From Pseudomonas laurylsulfativorans (GTDB lineage Bacteria > Pseudomonadota > Gammaproteobacteria > Pseudomonadales > Pseudomonadaceae), in NCBI RefSeq assembly GCF_002906155.1, contig NZ_MUJK01000011.1, positions 1 through 64,000 of the forward strand: DNA of 64,000 bases. The letters run 5' to 3'. Every line of letters begins with the position of its first letter. The stretch's first letter is position 1. Shown one piece after another: positions 53,529 through 62,695 of this stretch. The translations under genes and the position numbers were made by a program. Below the pieces are notes generated by a model, which made no database searches, was not told the DNA's origin, and was given only the letters and a program-made list of their open reading frames with translations.

Positions 53529-54397
53529 GCGAAGTCGTACTCAGTGTCGAAAAACTGATGATGCACTTCGGCGGCATCAAGGCGTTGAGCGACGTCAGCC
53601 TGAAAGTGCACCGCAACTCGATCTTCGCCCTGATCGGTCCTAACGGCGCCGGCAAAACCACGGTGTTCAACTGCCTGACCGGGTTCTACAAGGCCTCTGG
53701 CGGCAAGATCGAACTCAACATCCGTGGGCAACAGACCAACGTCATCAAACTGCTGGGCGAGTCGTTCAAACCAACGGATTTCGTTTCGCCGAAATCCTTC
53801 GCCAGTCGGCTGTTCTACAAGGCATTCGGCGGTACCCACCTGGTAAACCGCGCCGGGCTGGCGCGTACGTTCCAGAACATTCGCCTGTTCAAGGAAATGT
53901 CGGTGCTGGAAAACCTGCTGGTGGCCCAGCACATGTGGGTCAACCGCAACATGCTGGCCGGCATCCTCAATACCAAGGGCTATCGCAAGGCTGAAAGCGA
54001 TGCGCTCGACCATGCGTTCTACTGGCTGGAAGTGGTGGACCTGGTGGACTGCGCCAACCGCCTGGCCGGCGAGCTGTCCTACGGTCAGCAACGCCGCCTG
54101 GAAATCGCCCGTGCCATGTGCACCCGTCCGCAGATCATCTGCCTCGACGAACCGGCCGCCGGCCTCAACCCTCAGGAAACCGAAGCGCTGAGCGCGATGA
54201 TCCGGCTGCTGCGCGACGAGCACGATCTGACCGTGGTGCTGATCGAACACGACATGGGCATGGTAATGAGTATTTCCGACCACATCGTGGTGCTGGACCA
54301 CGGCATCGTCATCGCCGAGGGTGGCCCTGACGACATCCGTAATGACCCGAAAGTGATCGCCGCTTACCTGGGCGCGGACGAAGAGGAGGTGGTATGA
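53525..54397 (+). CDS. braF: Branched-chain amino-acid ABC ATPase LivG type
   Basis: A 290-residue ABC ATPase. Walker A GPNGAGKTTVFN (about 39-50), signature LSYGQQRRLEIARAM and Walker B IICLDEPAAGLNPQE are present. The insert after the P-loop (about 60-105) is a LivG feature. Overlaps braG by 4 bases. Confidence 0.97.
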   Translation: MSEVVLSVEKLMMHFGGIKALSDVSLKVHRNSIFALIGPNGAGKTTVFNCLTGFYKASGGKIELNIRGQQTNVIKLLGESFKPTDFVSPKSFASRLFYKAFGGTHLVNRAGLARTFQNIRLFKEMSVLENLLVAQHMWVNRNMLAGILNTKGYRKAESDALDHAFYWLEVVDLVDCANRLAGELSYGQQRRLEIARAMCTRPQIICLDEPAAGLNPQETEALSAMIRLLRDEHDLTVVLIEHDMGMVMSISDHIVVLDHGIVIAEGGPDDIRNDPKVIAAYLGADEEEVV

Positions 54398-55110
54398 GCA
54401 AACCCATCCTCGAACTCAAGGAGCTGGACGTGTTTTACGGGCCGATCCAGGCCCTGAAGAAAGTCTCGCTGCACATCAACGAAGGGGAAACCGTCAGCCT
54501 TATCGGCTCCAACGGCGCCGGCAAGTCGACCCTGCTGATGTCGATCTTCGGCCAGCCAAGGGCGGCGGACGGGCAGATCCTCTACCAGGGCGTGGACATT
54601 ACCCACAAGTCGTCCCACTACATCGCCTCCAACGGCATCGCGCAATCGCCGGAAGGGCGGCGGGTGTTCCCCGACATGACAGTCGAGGAAAACCTGCTGA
54701 TGGGCACTATCCCTATCGGTGACAAGTACGCCAAGGAGGACATGCAGCGCATGTTCCAACTGTTCCCTCGGCTCGAAGAGCGGCGTACCCAGCGTGCGAT
54801 GACCATGTCGGGCGGCGAGCAGCAAATGCTCGCCATCGCCCGGGCGCTGATGAGCCGGCCCAAGTTATTGCTGCTCGATGAGCCGAGCCTGGGCCTGGCG
54901 CCGATCGTGGTGAAGCAGATCTTCGCGACCCTGCGGGAACTGGCCAAGACCGGCATGACCATCTTCCTGGTGGAGCAGAACGCCAACCACGCCCTGCGGT
55001 TGTCGGACCGGGCGTACGTGATGGTCAACGGTGAAATCCGCATGACCGGCACCGGCAAGGAGCTGTTGGTCAACGAGGATGTGCGTAACGCCTATCTCGG
55101 CGGGCACTGA
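54394..55110 (+). CDS. braG: Branched-chain amino-acid ABC ATPase LivF type
   Basis: A 238-residue ABC ATPase. Walker A GSNGAGKSTLLM, signature MSGGEQQMLAIARALM and Walker B LLLLDEPSLGLAP are clear. It heterodimerizes with BraF. The operon ends at the terminator at 55128. Confidence 0.97.
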   Translation: MSKPILELKELDVFYGPIQALKKVSLHINEGETVSLIGSNGAGKSTLLMSIFGQPRAADGQILYQGVDITHKSSHYIASNGIAQSPEGRRVFPDMTVEENLLMGTIPIGDKYAKEDMQRMFQLFPRLEERRTQRAMTMSGGEQQMLAIARALMSRPKLLLLDEPSLGLAPIVVKQIFATLRELAKTGMTIFLVEQNANHALRLSDRAYVMVNGEIRMTGTGKELLVNEDVRNAYLGGH

Positions 55111-55127
55111 GTTTCAGTGTTGTACAC

Positions 55128-55159
55128 AAGCCCCGGCGCGCAAGCTCCGGGGCTTTTTT
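55128..55159 (+). terminator. Terminator of the bra operon
   Basis: AAGCCCCGG (55128-55136) pairs with CCGGGGCTT (55147-55155); a run of T follows. Confidence 0.93.
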
Positions 55160-55185
55160 ACATCTCCAATCCACCACCAATCCCC

Positions 55186-55286
55186 CGTAGGAGCGAGCTT
55201 GCTCGCGAAGGTCTCCGGGGCAACGCGTTCATCCAGAATGTTCGCGTTATCGTTGACGCCCATCGCGAGCAAGCTCGCTCCTACAG
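55186..55286. repeat. REPIN, GCGAGCTTGCTCGC subtype
   Basis: Inverted arms cgtaggagcgagcttgctcg and its complement ending ctcctacag. Confidence 0.9.
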
Positions 55287-55312
55287 GGTTCGGTGGCGGC
55301 ATTCGGGGAAAT

Positions 55313-55894
55313 TGTGGAAAACAAAATTTCAGAGCTCCGAAACCGCGACATAAAGCCGCTGCAAATAGTTGTTTTGTCACGGTTTTGACTTGTCCCCGTT
55401 TGCTGTGGAACCGGCTGTGAATAACGTGGGAGTAGCTGGCTGGAGGCCTTTGAAACCGTGGTCTGCAGAGGTGTGGCTATTTTTTGATCAAGCGTTTTTG
55501 CGCAGCTTGAAGGCCGCGTTGTCAACCTTTTTGTTCGGAGTGAAAGTGTGTGGAATCGGTGTGGGAAAGCCTGTGGATAAGTCTGTGATTAAACTCTGGA
55601 AAGACTCCGCTGAAGGCCGTGGTTACTGGCTTGGCGCCATCGCCGGTTTGACCCGTCAGTCATGAAAATGACCAAGGGCTACACAGCGGGCGGTTGAGGG
55701 TCAAGCGAAAAAGTTTCAAAACCCCGCGTAAAGCCTTGTGGATAGCGGCTTGCAGCTTTTTCACTTGCCCCCAAAGACTGTGGACCGGCCTGTGGATAAC
55801 GTGCGCGCACATGGCTGCAGGCCACGCTGGCCAAGGGCTTGCTGGGGTTGAGCGTTTTTTGAACAGTTTGAACGGTGGTTGCCGCTGTGAACAA
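55313..55894 (+). other. Non-coding region with clustered DnaA-box-like sequences
   Basis: No convincing gene fits in 55287-55962. On the plus strand the 9-mer TGTGGATAA, the complement of the DnaA box TTATCCACA, occurs exactly at 55572-55580 and 55791-55799. One-mismatch forms are at 55313 (TGTGGAAAA), 55416 (TGTGAATAA) and 55737 (TGTGGATAG), with weaker ones at 55404, 55584, 55779 and 55886. All have the same direction. Two diverged copies of a unit of about 170-190 bases are visible: 55328-55515 and 55714-55878, aligning through CTGTGGA-CCGG-TGTG-ATAACGTG and again through the AGCGTTTTTT segment. A role in DnaA binding or titration is possible but unproven. Confidence 0.6.
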
Positions 55895-55962
55895 GGCCGG
55901 GCATGCTGCCTGCTGATTTTCTATTCCAATGGCTGGCGATCAGCCGAAGCAAGGAGAACACG

Positions 55963-56724
55963 ATGTCCAACACCCTGTTTATTACCGGCGCGACCTCCGG
56001 TTTTGGTGAAGCCTGTGCCCGACGTTTTGCCGAGGCTGGCTGGAAGCTGGTGCTGACAGGCCGTCGTGAAGAGCGCCTCAATGCGCTGTGCGCCGAGCTG
56101 TCCAAGCAGACCGAAGTCCATGGCCTGGTGCTCGATGTGCGTGATCGCAAGGCCATGGAGGAGGCGATTGCCAATCTGCCACCATCCTTTGCCAAGCTGC
56201 GCGGTTTGATCAACAACGCCGGGCTGGCGCTGGGGGTTGATCCGGCGCCCAAGTGCGACCTGGACGATTGGGACACCATGGTCGATACCAACGTCAAAGG
56301 CCTGATGTACAGCACCCGTCTGCTGTTGCCACGCCTGATCGCCCACGGTCGCGGCGCGGGCATCGTCAACCTGGGCTCCATCGCCGGCAACTACCCGTAC
56401 CCGGGCAGCCACATCTATGGCGCGACCAAGGCGTTCGTCAAACAGTTCTCCCTGAACCTGCGCTGCGACCTGCAAGGCACGGGCGTACGGGTCAGCAACA
56501 TCGAGCCGGGCCTGTGCGAGAGCGAGTTCTCGCTGGTGCGTTTTGCCGGTGACCAGGAGCGCTACAACGCCACTTACGCCGGCGCCGAGCCGATTCAGCC
56601 GCAAGACATCGCCGAGACTATTTTCTGGGTGCTCAATGCCCCGGCGCACATCAACATCAACAGTCTGGAGCTGATGCCGGTGAGCCAGACCTGGGCCGGG
56701 TTTGCTATTGATCGCAAGTCTTAA
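55963..56724 (+). CDS. Short-chain dehydrogenase/reductase, YdfG-like
   Basis: A 253-residue Rossmann enzyme. The cofactor motif TGATSGFGEACARRF (about 8-22) with an Arg pair after beta-2 (TGRREERL) suggests NADP. Catalytic Ser (LGSIAGNYPYPG), Tyr and Lys (YGATKAFVKQF) are present. It is closest to the serine/3-hydroxy-acid dehydrogenase YdfG; the natural substrate is not certain. ATG 55963 follows AAGGAG. It stands alone after the DnaA-box region. Confidence 0.92.
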   Translation: MSNTLFITGATSGFGEACARRFAEAGWKLVLTGRREERLNALCAELSKQTEVHGLVLDVRDRKAMEEAIANLPPSFAKLRGLINNAGLALGVDPAPKCDLDDWDTMVDTNVKGLMYSTRLLLPRLIAHGRGAGIVNLGSIAGNYPYPGSHIYGATKAFVKQFSLNLRCDLQGTGVRVSNIEPGLCESEFSLVRFAGDQERYNATYAGAEPIQPQDIAETIFWVLNAPAHININSLELMPVSQTWAGFAIDRKS

Positions 56725-56725
56725 T

Positions 56726-56860
56726 GGTGGCGAGGGGGCTTGCCCCCCCGTTCGGCTGCGAAGCAGTCGCAAACCGGTGGATGAAGTACATCTGAAAAAT
56801 TGAGCGCTATGGTTTCGGGGCTGCTCCGCAGCCCAACGGGGGCAAGCCCCCTCGCCACAG
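56726..56860. repeat. REPIN, GGGGGCTTGCCCCC subtype
   Basis: Arms tggcgagggggcttgccccc and its complement ending ctcgccacag around a long spacer; the same subtype as the element after dnaB. Confidence 0.88.
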
Positions 56861-56944
56861 GAACGGTCCAATCCGGACATCAGCTAGACTCCTCCCTCAA
56901 GCAACCCGCCACACCCGGCGGTCTAGAGGTTTAGAGGGGATCCA

Positions 56945-57850
56945 GTGAGTAATCGAGGCGAGCAGTCGCTGCTCAAACAATCGACCTTCCTGATGCTCGC
57001 CGTGACATTCGCCGGGATCATCACCGGTTTTGTTTCGGGCGCCCAATCCATCCTGTTCGATGGCTTCTTTTCGTTAATCGCGGCCTTCATCAAAGTGCTG
57101 ATGCTGATCACTGCCCGACTGATCGCCAAGGAGAGCAATCAGCGCTTCCAGTTCGGCTCCTGGCACCTGGAACCCATGGTGCTGGTGATCGAGGGTAGCT
57201 TCATTTTCCTGGTCGCCATTTATGCCTTTCTCAACGGTGTGTTCGGCATCATCAGTGGTGGCCGCGAGGTCGAACTCGGGCTGGTGATCTTCTACGCGGC
57301 GTTCTTCACTGTCGTTGAGCTCATTTATTTCTTCTACGTCCGTCATCGCAATCGCACACTCAACTCATCGCTGATCCAGTTCGACAACATCAGTTGGCTG
57401 GTGGACGCAATGCTGTCGGCGGGACTGTTGGTGAGTTTCCTGATCGCGCTGTTGCTCAAGACTCAGGGTTACGACAAGTGGGCCGTGTATGTCGACCCGA
57501 TGATCCTGATTCTGCTGGCCTTGGGCATGCTCCCCCCGGCCTTCAAAATCCTCGGCCCGGCCTTGCGCGATGTGTTGGGGATCGTCCCGGATCAACTGGA
57601 CGACAAGGTGCGTCAGGTGATGGAAGTGGCGAAGGTCGAGCATGGTTTCGACGACTACATTTCCTACGTGCAGAAACACGGCAGGGCCTGTTTTATCGAG
57701 ATTCACATCGTATTGCCGAAAGATTACTGGCTGGACGGTGTGGGGCAACTGGACAGCTTGCGTGAAGAGATATCCACAAAGCTTGGCGAGCCGGACGCCG
57801 CGCGATGGCTGACCATCAGCTTTACCGGGGATCGCAAGTGGATTGAGTGA
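56945..57850 (+). CDS. Cation diffusion facilitator family transporter
   Basis: A 301-residue inner-membrane protein with six hydrophobic segments and a C-terminal cytoplasmic domain, the CDF layout. Helix 2 has SILFDGFFSLIAAF and helix 5 NISWLVDAMLSAGL; the Asp residues are kept but the usual second metal-site His/Asp partners are replaced by Phe, Ser or Ala. Substrate cannot be assigned. The start is GTG 56945. Its end overlaps the convergent epimerase gene by 29 bases. Confidence 0.88.
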   Translation: MSNRGEQSLLKQSTFLMLAVTFAGIITGFVSGAQSILFDGFFSLIAAFIKVLMLITARLIAKESNQRFQFGSWHLEPMVLVIEGSFIFLVAIYAFLNGVFGIISGGREVELGLVIFYAAFFTVVELIYFFYVRHRNRTLNSSLIQFDNISWLVDAMLSAGLLVSFLIALLLKTQGYDKWAVYVDPMILILLALGMLPPAFKILGPALRDVLGIVPDQLDDKVRQVMEVAKVEHGFDDYISYVQKHGRACFIEIHIVLPKDYWLDGVGQLDSLREEISTKLGEPDAARWLTISFTGDRKWIE

Positions 57851-58997
57851 CCCGTGAAAGATCTATGGCGAGATATTCCGCCAACCCGCGATAACAGGTC
57901 GCCAGGTGATAAGGCGTGGTCGACGGCATGTCGCTGCGGCTGACTTCACCGTGCTCGTCACGGCACTCGAACCAGCCGCCGGTATGCAGCGAGCGCTGCT
58001 GCAATGCCTGCAATTGATGCAGTACAGCCGCTTCGCTGTCCGGGCGCAGCGTCAATGCGCGCAAGTATTCGGCCTGGGCCCAGATACGCTGCGTGGCGTC
58101 CCGGACGCCGCCATCCGGTCCGAAGTCGAGCATCGCCCGCACGGCCCCCGTCTGTTGATCGACGCCCGTTTGCTCGGTAAAGGCGAAGGCCCGCTCCAGA
58201 TCGGCATGCAGCGTCGATTGGCGCAACAGCGGCGAGGATTCCAGCAGGAAATACCATTCGAACTGGTGCCCCGGTTCAAACCAGTTATCCACAGACCCCA
58301 GCGGCTTTTCCATCAATACGCCGTGCTGCGGATCGATAAACCGCGCGTGCATGGCTGTGCATAACTTGACGAGCGCGTGTTGCACGTCGAGGTTCTCACG
58401 CACCGACAGAGTGGCGAGGAACGCTTCGGCCAGGTGCATCAGCGGGTTTTGCAAAGGGCCACTGTCCAGCGATGCCCAGTCGCGGTCGAGCGTGGCTTCG
58501 TACAGACCGTCATCCGTGGCGAAACGCTGCGCGATCACTTCCAGCGAGGCGTTGAGTACCGACTCGACCAATGGCTCGCGGACCTTGTCCCAGTAATGGG
58601 CGCAGGCGAACAGGATGAAGGCGTGGGTATAGAGGTCTTTACGCTGATCCAGCGGTGCCCCTTGTGCATCGACGCTGTAGAACCAGCCACCGTGCTCAGC
58701 ATCGTGGAAGTGCCGTTGCAACGAGCGGAACAAGGCGGCGGCACGCTCTTCGGCGCCCGGCACCTGACCGATCAGGCTGGCAAATAGATACAACTGTCGC
58801 GCACAGGCCATGGCCCGGTAGCGTTGCGGCGGCAGCGGCTGGTGTTCGGCATTCAGCGCCTCGTAGGGCAACGCCATGTCGGCGTTCCAGCCCGGACCTT
58901 GCCAGAGCGGCACGATGACGTTCAGGAAGTGCTGTTGCACCGAGGCAAACAGGGCGGTCAGTTCAGGCTGGGAGGCGGAGCGGGAAACAGGCGGCAT
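57822..58997 (-). CDS. AGE-family epimerase/isomerase
   Basis: A 391-residue (alpha/alpha)6-barrel protein of the N-acylglucosamine 2-epimerase superfamily, which also includes mannose and aldose-ketose isomerases such as YihS. Segments such as RAMACARQLYLFASLIGQ, HDAEHGGWFYSVDAQG, NPLMHLAEAFLATL, EPGHQFEWYFLLE and RIWAQAEYLRAL carry the barrel's conserved His, Glu and Arg residues. The likely role is interconverting mannose and fructose or similar sugars. It stands alone. Confidence 0.9.
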   Translation of the reverse strand: MPPVSRSASQPELTALFASVQQHFLNVIVPLWQGPGWNADMALPYEALNAEHQPLPPQRYRAMACARQLYLFASLIGQVPGAEERAAALFRSLQRHFHDAEHGGWFYSVDAQGAPLDQRKDLYTHAFILFACAHYWDKVREPLVESVLNASLEVIAQRFATDDGLYEATLDRDWASLDSGPLQNPLMHLAEAFLATLSVRENLDVQHALVKLCTAMHARFIDPQHGVLMEKPLGSVDNWFEPGHQFEWYFLLESSPLLRQSTLHADLERAFAFTEQTGVDQQTGAVRAMLDFGPDGGVRDATQRIWAQAEYLRALTLRPDSEAAVLHQLQALQQRSLHTGGWFECRDEHGEVSRSDMPSTTPYHLATCYRGLAEYLAIDLSRVTQSTCDPR

Positions 58998-59100
58998 TGG
59001 CTGGCGTCGTCACGGCAGGGGCGATTGCGCGACATGTTAGCAGAGAGGTCGGCCTGAGCGATGCGGTGTCTGTCAGGCCGCCATCGTCGGAACGCCGCCC

Positions 59101-59166
59101 GGAGCAAGCCCGCTCCCACAATGGATCTGTGCACTGGACCCATGTGGGAGCGAGCCTGCTCGCGAA
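59101..59166. repeat. Two REP halves in outward order
   Basis: Right-type arm (ggagcaagcccgctcccaca) then left-type arm (tgtgggagcgagcctgctcg) between the epimerase and hupE/ureJ genes. Confidence 0.75.
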
Positions 59167-59191
59167 GAGGCCGGTAAAGGCAATCGAGAAC

Positions 59192-59764
59192 TCAGCCCGC
59201 CAGCAACCACACCCCGGTCGCCGCCGAAGCCGCACCCGCTAGTCGCACCAGAGGCGCTGCGGCTTGCGGCAACACCCGCACCAGCGCATAACCCGCCGCG
59301 TGCAACACCGCCGTCGCAGCGACAAAGCCTGCGGCGTAGGTCCAGGGACTCGACATGTCCGGCAACTCCAGGCCATGGGCCACGCCATGGAATAGCGCAA
59401 ACAACGCCGTCGCCCCCATCGCCATCACCAACGGTGGACGCACGGCCAACGCCACTGCCAGGCCCAACGCCAGCACCGATGCGGCAATACCGTTTTCCAG
59501 TGCCGGCAGGTTCAGTCCTTCAAAACCCAGCAATCCGCCGATCAGCATGGTGCCGACGAAGGTGCACGGCAGCGCCCAGCGTGCGGCACCTTGTTGCTGC
59601 GCTGCCCACAGGCCAACCGCGAGCATCGCCAGCAAGTGGTCCAGACCGCCAAGGGGATGGCTGATGCCAGCGACCAGGCCATTGTCGCCGTGCCCCGGGT
59701 GGGCGAAGGCGAGGGCCGGGGTCAGCAGCAGGGCCAGGGCGCCGAGAATGCGTTTGAGTGTCAT
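59192..59764 (-). CDS. ureJ: HupE/UreJ family membrane protein
   Basis: A 190-residue inner-membrane protein. After a signal-like first segment comes HPGHGDNGLVAGISHPLGGLD, the His-rich HPG...HP.GG.DH motif of HupE/UreJ nickel or cobalt permeases, then about six helices with ALFHGVAHGLELP. It lies 28 bases after ureG on the same strand, consistent with nickel supply for urease. Confidence 0.92.
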   Translation of the reverse strand: MTLKRILGALALLLTPALAFAHPGHGDNGLVAGISHPLGGLDHLLAMLAVGLWAAQQQGAARWALPCTFVGTMLIGGLLGFEGLNLPALENGIAASVLALGLAVALAVRPPLVMAMGATALFALFHGVAHGLELPDMSSPWTYAAGFVAATAVLHAAGYALVRVLPQAAAPLVRLAGAASAATGVWLLAG

Positions 59765-59791
59765 GGATAAGCTTCCTTGTTGAAGTCGTGA

Positions 59792-60406
<615 letters not shown>

Positions 60407-60429
60407 GTGATTCTCCAAAATAAGGGGCC

Positions 60430-61104
60430 CTAGGAACGGAACAGACGGCTGTATTGGCGCTCGTGGGCCATACACGCCAGGGACAGGCCAAAAGCGGCGC
60501 TGCCGTAATGGTCGGGATCGATTTGAGTGGCGTGGTGTTGAGCTTGTTGAAGCAATGGCAGCAATTCGCTGGTCAGGCGCTGGGCGGCTTGCTGACCCAA
60601 TGGCAAGGTTTTCATCAGCACCGCCAACTGGTTTTCCAGCCAGCTCCACAGCCACGCGGCCAGGGCGTCTTGCGGGCTGATCTGCCAGGCGCGTGCAGCC
60701 AACGCCCAGCCAAGGGCCAAGTGGGGCTCGGTGCGTTGTTCGAGAAATGCGCGAGCCGCAGCGTCGAGTTCCGGTAAGCCGTTGAGCAATTGTTGCAACG
60801 AGTAGCCCATCTGCCGGCTCTCCTGATGCAACTCGCGGGTTTCGCGGCTGGCGCGGTGTTCCTCGCAGCGTTGTAGCAACTCGGCCCAGTTGTCCTCGCT
60901 GGCGGCCAGGCAATGAGCGAGCAGCAAGGGGGCTTCGAAGCGCGCCAGATTCAACAGCAATTGATCGCCGATCCAGCGCCGGGCGCTCTCGGGATCGTTT
61001 ACGCGGCCGTTATCCACAGCCCATTCCAGACCCTGGGAGTAGCTGTAGCCGCCAATCGGCAATTGCGGACTGGCCAGGCGCAACAGTGCCCAGGCCGGGT
61101 TCAT
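60430..61104 (-). CDS. ureF: Urease accessory protein UreF
   Basis: A 224-residue all-helical chaperone that bridges UreD and UreG. LLRLASPQLPIGGYSYSQGL and FGLSLACMAHERQYSRLFRS are UreF signatures at the two ends. Its ATG overlaps the ureE stop by 4 bases. Confidence 0.97.
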   Translation of the reverse strand: MNPAWALLRLASPQLPIGGYSYSQGLEWAVDNGRVNDPESARRWIGDQLLLNLARFEAPLLLAHCLAASEDNWAELLQRCEEHRASRETRELHQESRQMGYSLQQLLNGLPELDAAARAFLEQRTEPHLALGWALAARAWQISPQDALAAWLWSWLENQLAVLMKTLPLGQQAAQRLTSELLPLLQQAQHHATQIDPDHYGSAAFGLSLACMAHERQYSRLFRS

Positions 61105-61601
61105 GGGCGTACGCCGAACTGATGCAGTTTCGGCGCGTAGTTGAAGTCTTCATCGCCGTGCCGCGAATGATGATGGCCACCGCCGTAGGCGCCATGTTCC
61201 GGCTGGAACGGTGCTTCGATGTTCTCGGCCTGTGCGCCGAGTTGTTCGAGCATGGCCTTGAGCACGTAGTCGTCAAGCAGGCGTAACCAGCCGTTGCCGA
61301 CTTGCAGGGCAACATGGCGGTTGCCCAGGTGATAGGCCGCGCGGGTCAGTTCGAAGGCATTGGCGCAGGTGACGTGCAGCAATTGTTCGGGGCGGGCGCA
61401 GACACGCACGATCCGCCCGTCTTCGGCTTGCAGGCATTCGCCGTCATGCAACGGCGGCTGGCCGCGCTCCAAAAACAACCCGACGTCTTCGCCCTCGGCA
61501 CTGAAACAGCGCAAACGGCTTTTGCTGCGGGCTTCGAACGTCAGGTGCAGTTCGGCGGCCCAAACGGGTTGAGGGTCGATTCTGCGATGAATCACCAGCA
61601 T
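61101..61601 (-). CDS. ureE: Urease accessory nickel chaperone UreE
   Basis: A 166-residue metallochaperone. MLVIHRRIDPQPVWAAELHL starts the peptide-binding domain; AYHLGNRHVALQV carries the interface His. The C-terminus GGGHHHSRHGDEDF is a His-rich nickel-binding tail. I chose the ATG at 61601 over an in-frame upstream ATG (61625) because it begins the conserved domain. No urease structural genes are next to it in this window. Confidence 0.96.
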   Translation of the reverse strand: MLVIHRRIDPQPVWAAELHLTFEARSKSRLRCFSAEGEDVGLFLERGQPPLHDGECLQAEDGRIVRVCARPEQLLHVTCANAFELTRAAYHLGNRHVALQVGNGWLRLLDDYVLKAMLEQLGAQAENIEAPFQPEHGAYGGGHHHSRHGDEDFNYAPKLHQFGVRP

Positions 61602-61776
61602 CGGAAGGCTTCCAGCTATGGACAATGCTCAGGCTAGAGCAAGGGGCTTGCCAATCGACATGATGCGTAGGAAATGGCTGAAGGAGAGGTGGGGCTGGTA
61701 TCGATGACGTGAGTTTTTTGGTTGAAGTTGGTGCGTTGTTTTTGATGTGCGCACCAAGTTGAGGCGATGCGAGTCG

Positions 61777-61867
61777 GTGTGGGAGCGAGCCTGCTCGCGA
61801 TGACGGCAGTACATGCAATATGTATGTATCAGACACACCGCTATCGCGAGCAAGCTCGCTCCCACAG
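61777..61867. repeat. REPIN, GTGGGAGCGAG subtype
   Basis: Arms gtgtgggagcgagcctgctc and its complement ending gctcccaca, between ureE and the desT-like gene. The rest of 61602-61889 shows nothing definite. Confidence 0.88.
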
Positions 61868-61889
61868 GGGGAATTGCTTGCTCAGGAGG

Positions 61890-62522
61890 TTACTCAGTAC
61901 TTCCAAGCCCTTGCCAATGCTTGAGGCCGATAAAGATAAACCGCAGCTGCTGGGTGATTTTCGCCTGGGGCGTCAGGTGTTCGGGCAAGGCCTCGGCTGG
62001 CGGATCGATGATGTCCGGCAGGGTGGCGAACACGCTTTTGACGATCAGGTCCGCCATGACGCTCAGGTCGGCGATGTTCAGGTGTTGCAGTTTCGGCATC
62101 AGTGACAAATCCGCCGCCAGGTCCGAACTGATGTTTTCACGCAAACGGCCGATGGCCTGGCGCACCGGCAGCGAACCACCGTATTGCTCGCGGGCGAGAA
62201 ACAGGAACTGCGAACGGTTGGCGCTGACCACGTCGAGAAAGATCCGCACCGAGGCATCGATGATGCCGCCCATCACGAATTCGTTGTGCCGCACCAGGCG
62301 AATGGTTTCGCGGAATGTCTGGCCGACTTCGCTGACCAGCACCAGGCCCAGTTCATCCATATCGGCAAAATGACGATAGAAACCGGTCGGAACGATGCCA
62401 GCGGTTTTCGCGACTTCACGCAGGCTCAGGCTGCCGAATCCTCGGCCGCCGTCCATCAAGCGCCGGGCAGCGTCCATCAGGGCGTTACGGGTCTGTTGTT
62501 TCTGTTCGGCGCGGGGCAGCAT
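61890..62522 (-). CDS. desT: TetR-family regulator, DesT-like
   Basis: A 210-residue regulator. The N-terminal helix-turn-helix is seen in SLREVAKTAGIVPTGFYRHF (about 35-54). The remaining helices form an acyl-binding type ligand pocket; SQFLFLAREQYGGSLPVRQA is a segment I associate with DesT of P. aeruginosa. DesT there senses the saturated/unsaturated acyl-CoA ratio and controls the desCB desaturase genes next to it and fabAB. Here, no desaturase genes adjoin it. Confidence 0.8.
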   Translation of the reverse strand: MLPRAEQKQQTRNALMDAARRLMDGGRGFGSLSLREVAKTAGIVPTGFYRHFADMDELGLVLVSEVGQTFRETIRLVRHNEFVMGGIIDASVRIFLDVVSANRSQFLFLAREQYGGSLPVRQAIGRLRENISSDLAADLSLMPKLQHLNIADLSVMADLIVKSVFATLPDIIDPPAEALPEHLTPQAKITQQLRFIFIGLKHWQGLGSTE

Positions 62523-62650
62523 CGCAAGGGTGTTTTCTGGACGGGGACGCGGCGCACTCTAGCAAATCGGCTTTGCTGGCGTCGAACGACTGTAGGGGGA
62601 TCAAGCGGGGGAGGTGCGGCATCTATCGATGCGGACCGCTGAAAAGTCAA

Positions 62651-62677
62651 AAGCCCAATCCGGGGATTGGGCTTTTT
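62651..62677. terminator. Terminator after the tandem-repeat gene
   Basis: AAGCCCAATC (62651-62660) pairs with GATTGGGCTT (62665-62674) around a CGGG loop. T-rich on the minus side (downstream of the repeat gene) and six T on the plus side. Confidence 0.88.
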
Positions 62678-62695
62678 TCAGGGCGGCCATGGGGC

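Noticed and set aside
55369..55665. 98-codon frame in the DnaA-box region
   Set aside because: No ribosome site, no domain, and it runs across the repeated units; the region is better read as non-coding.
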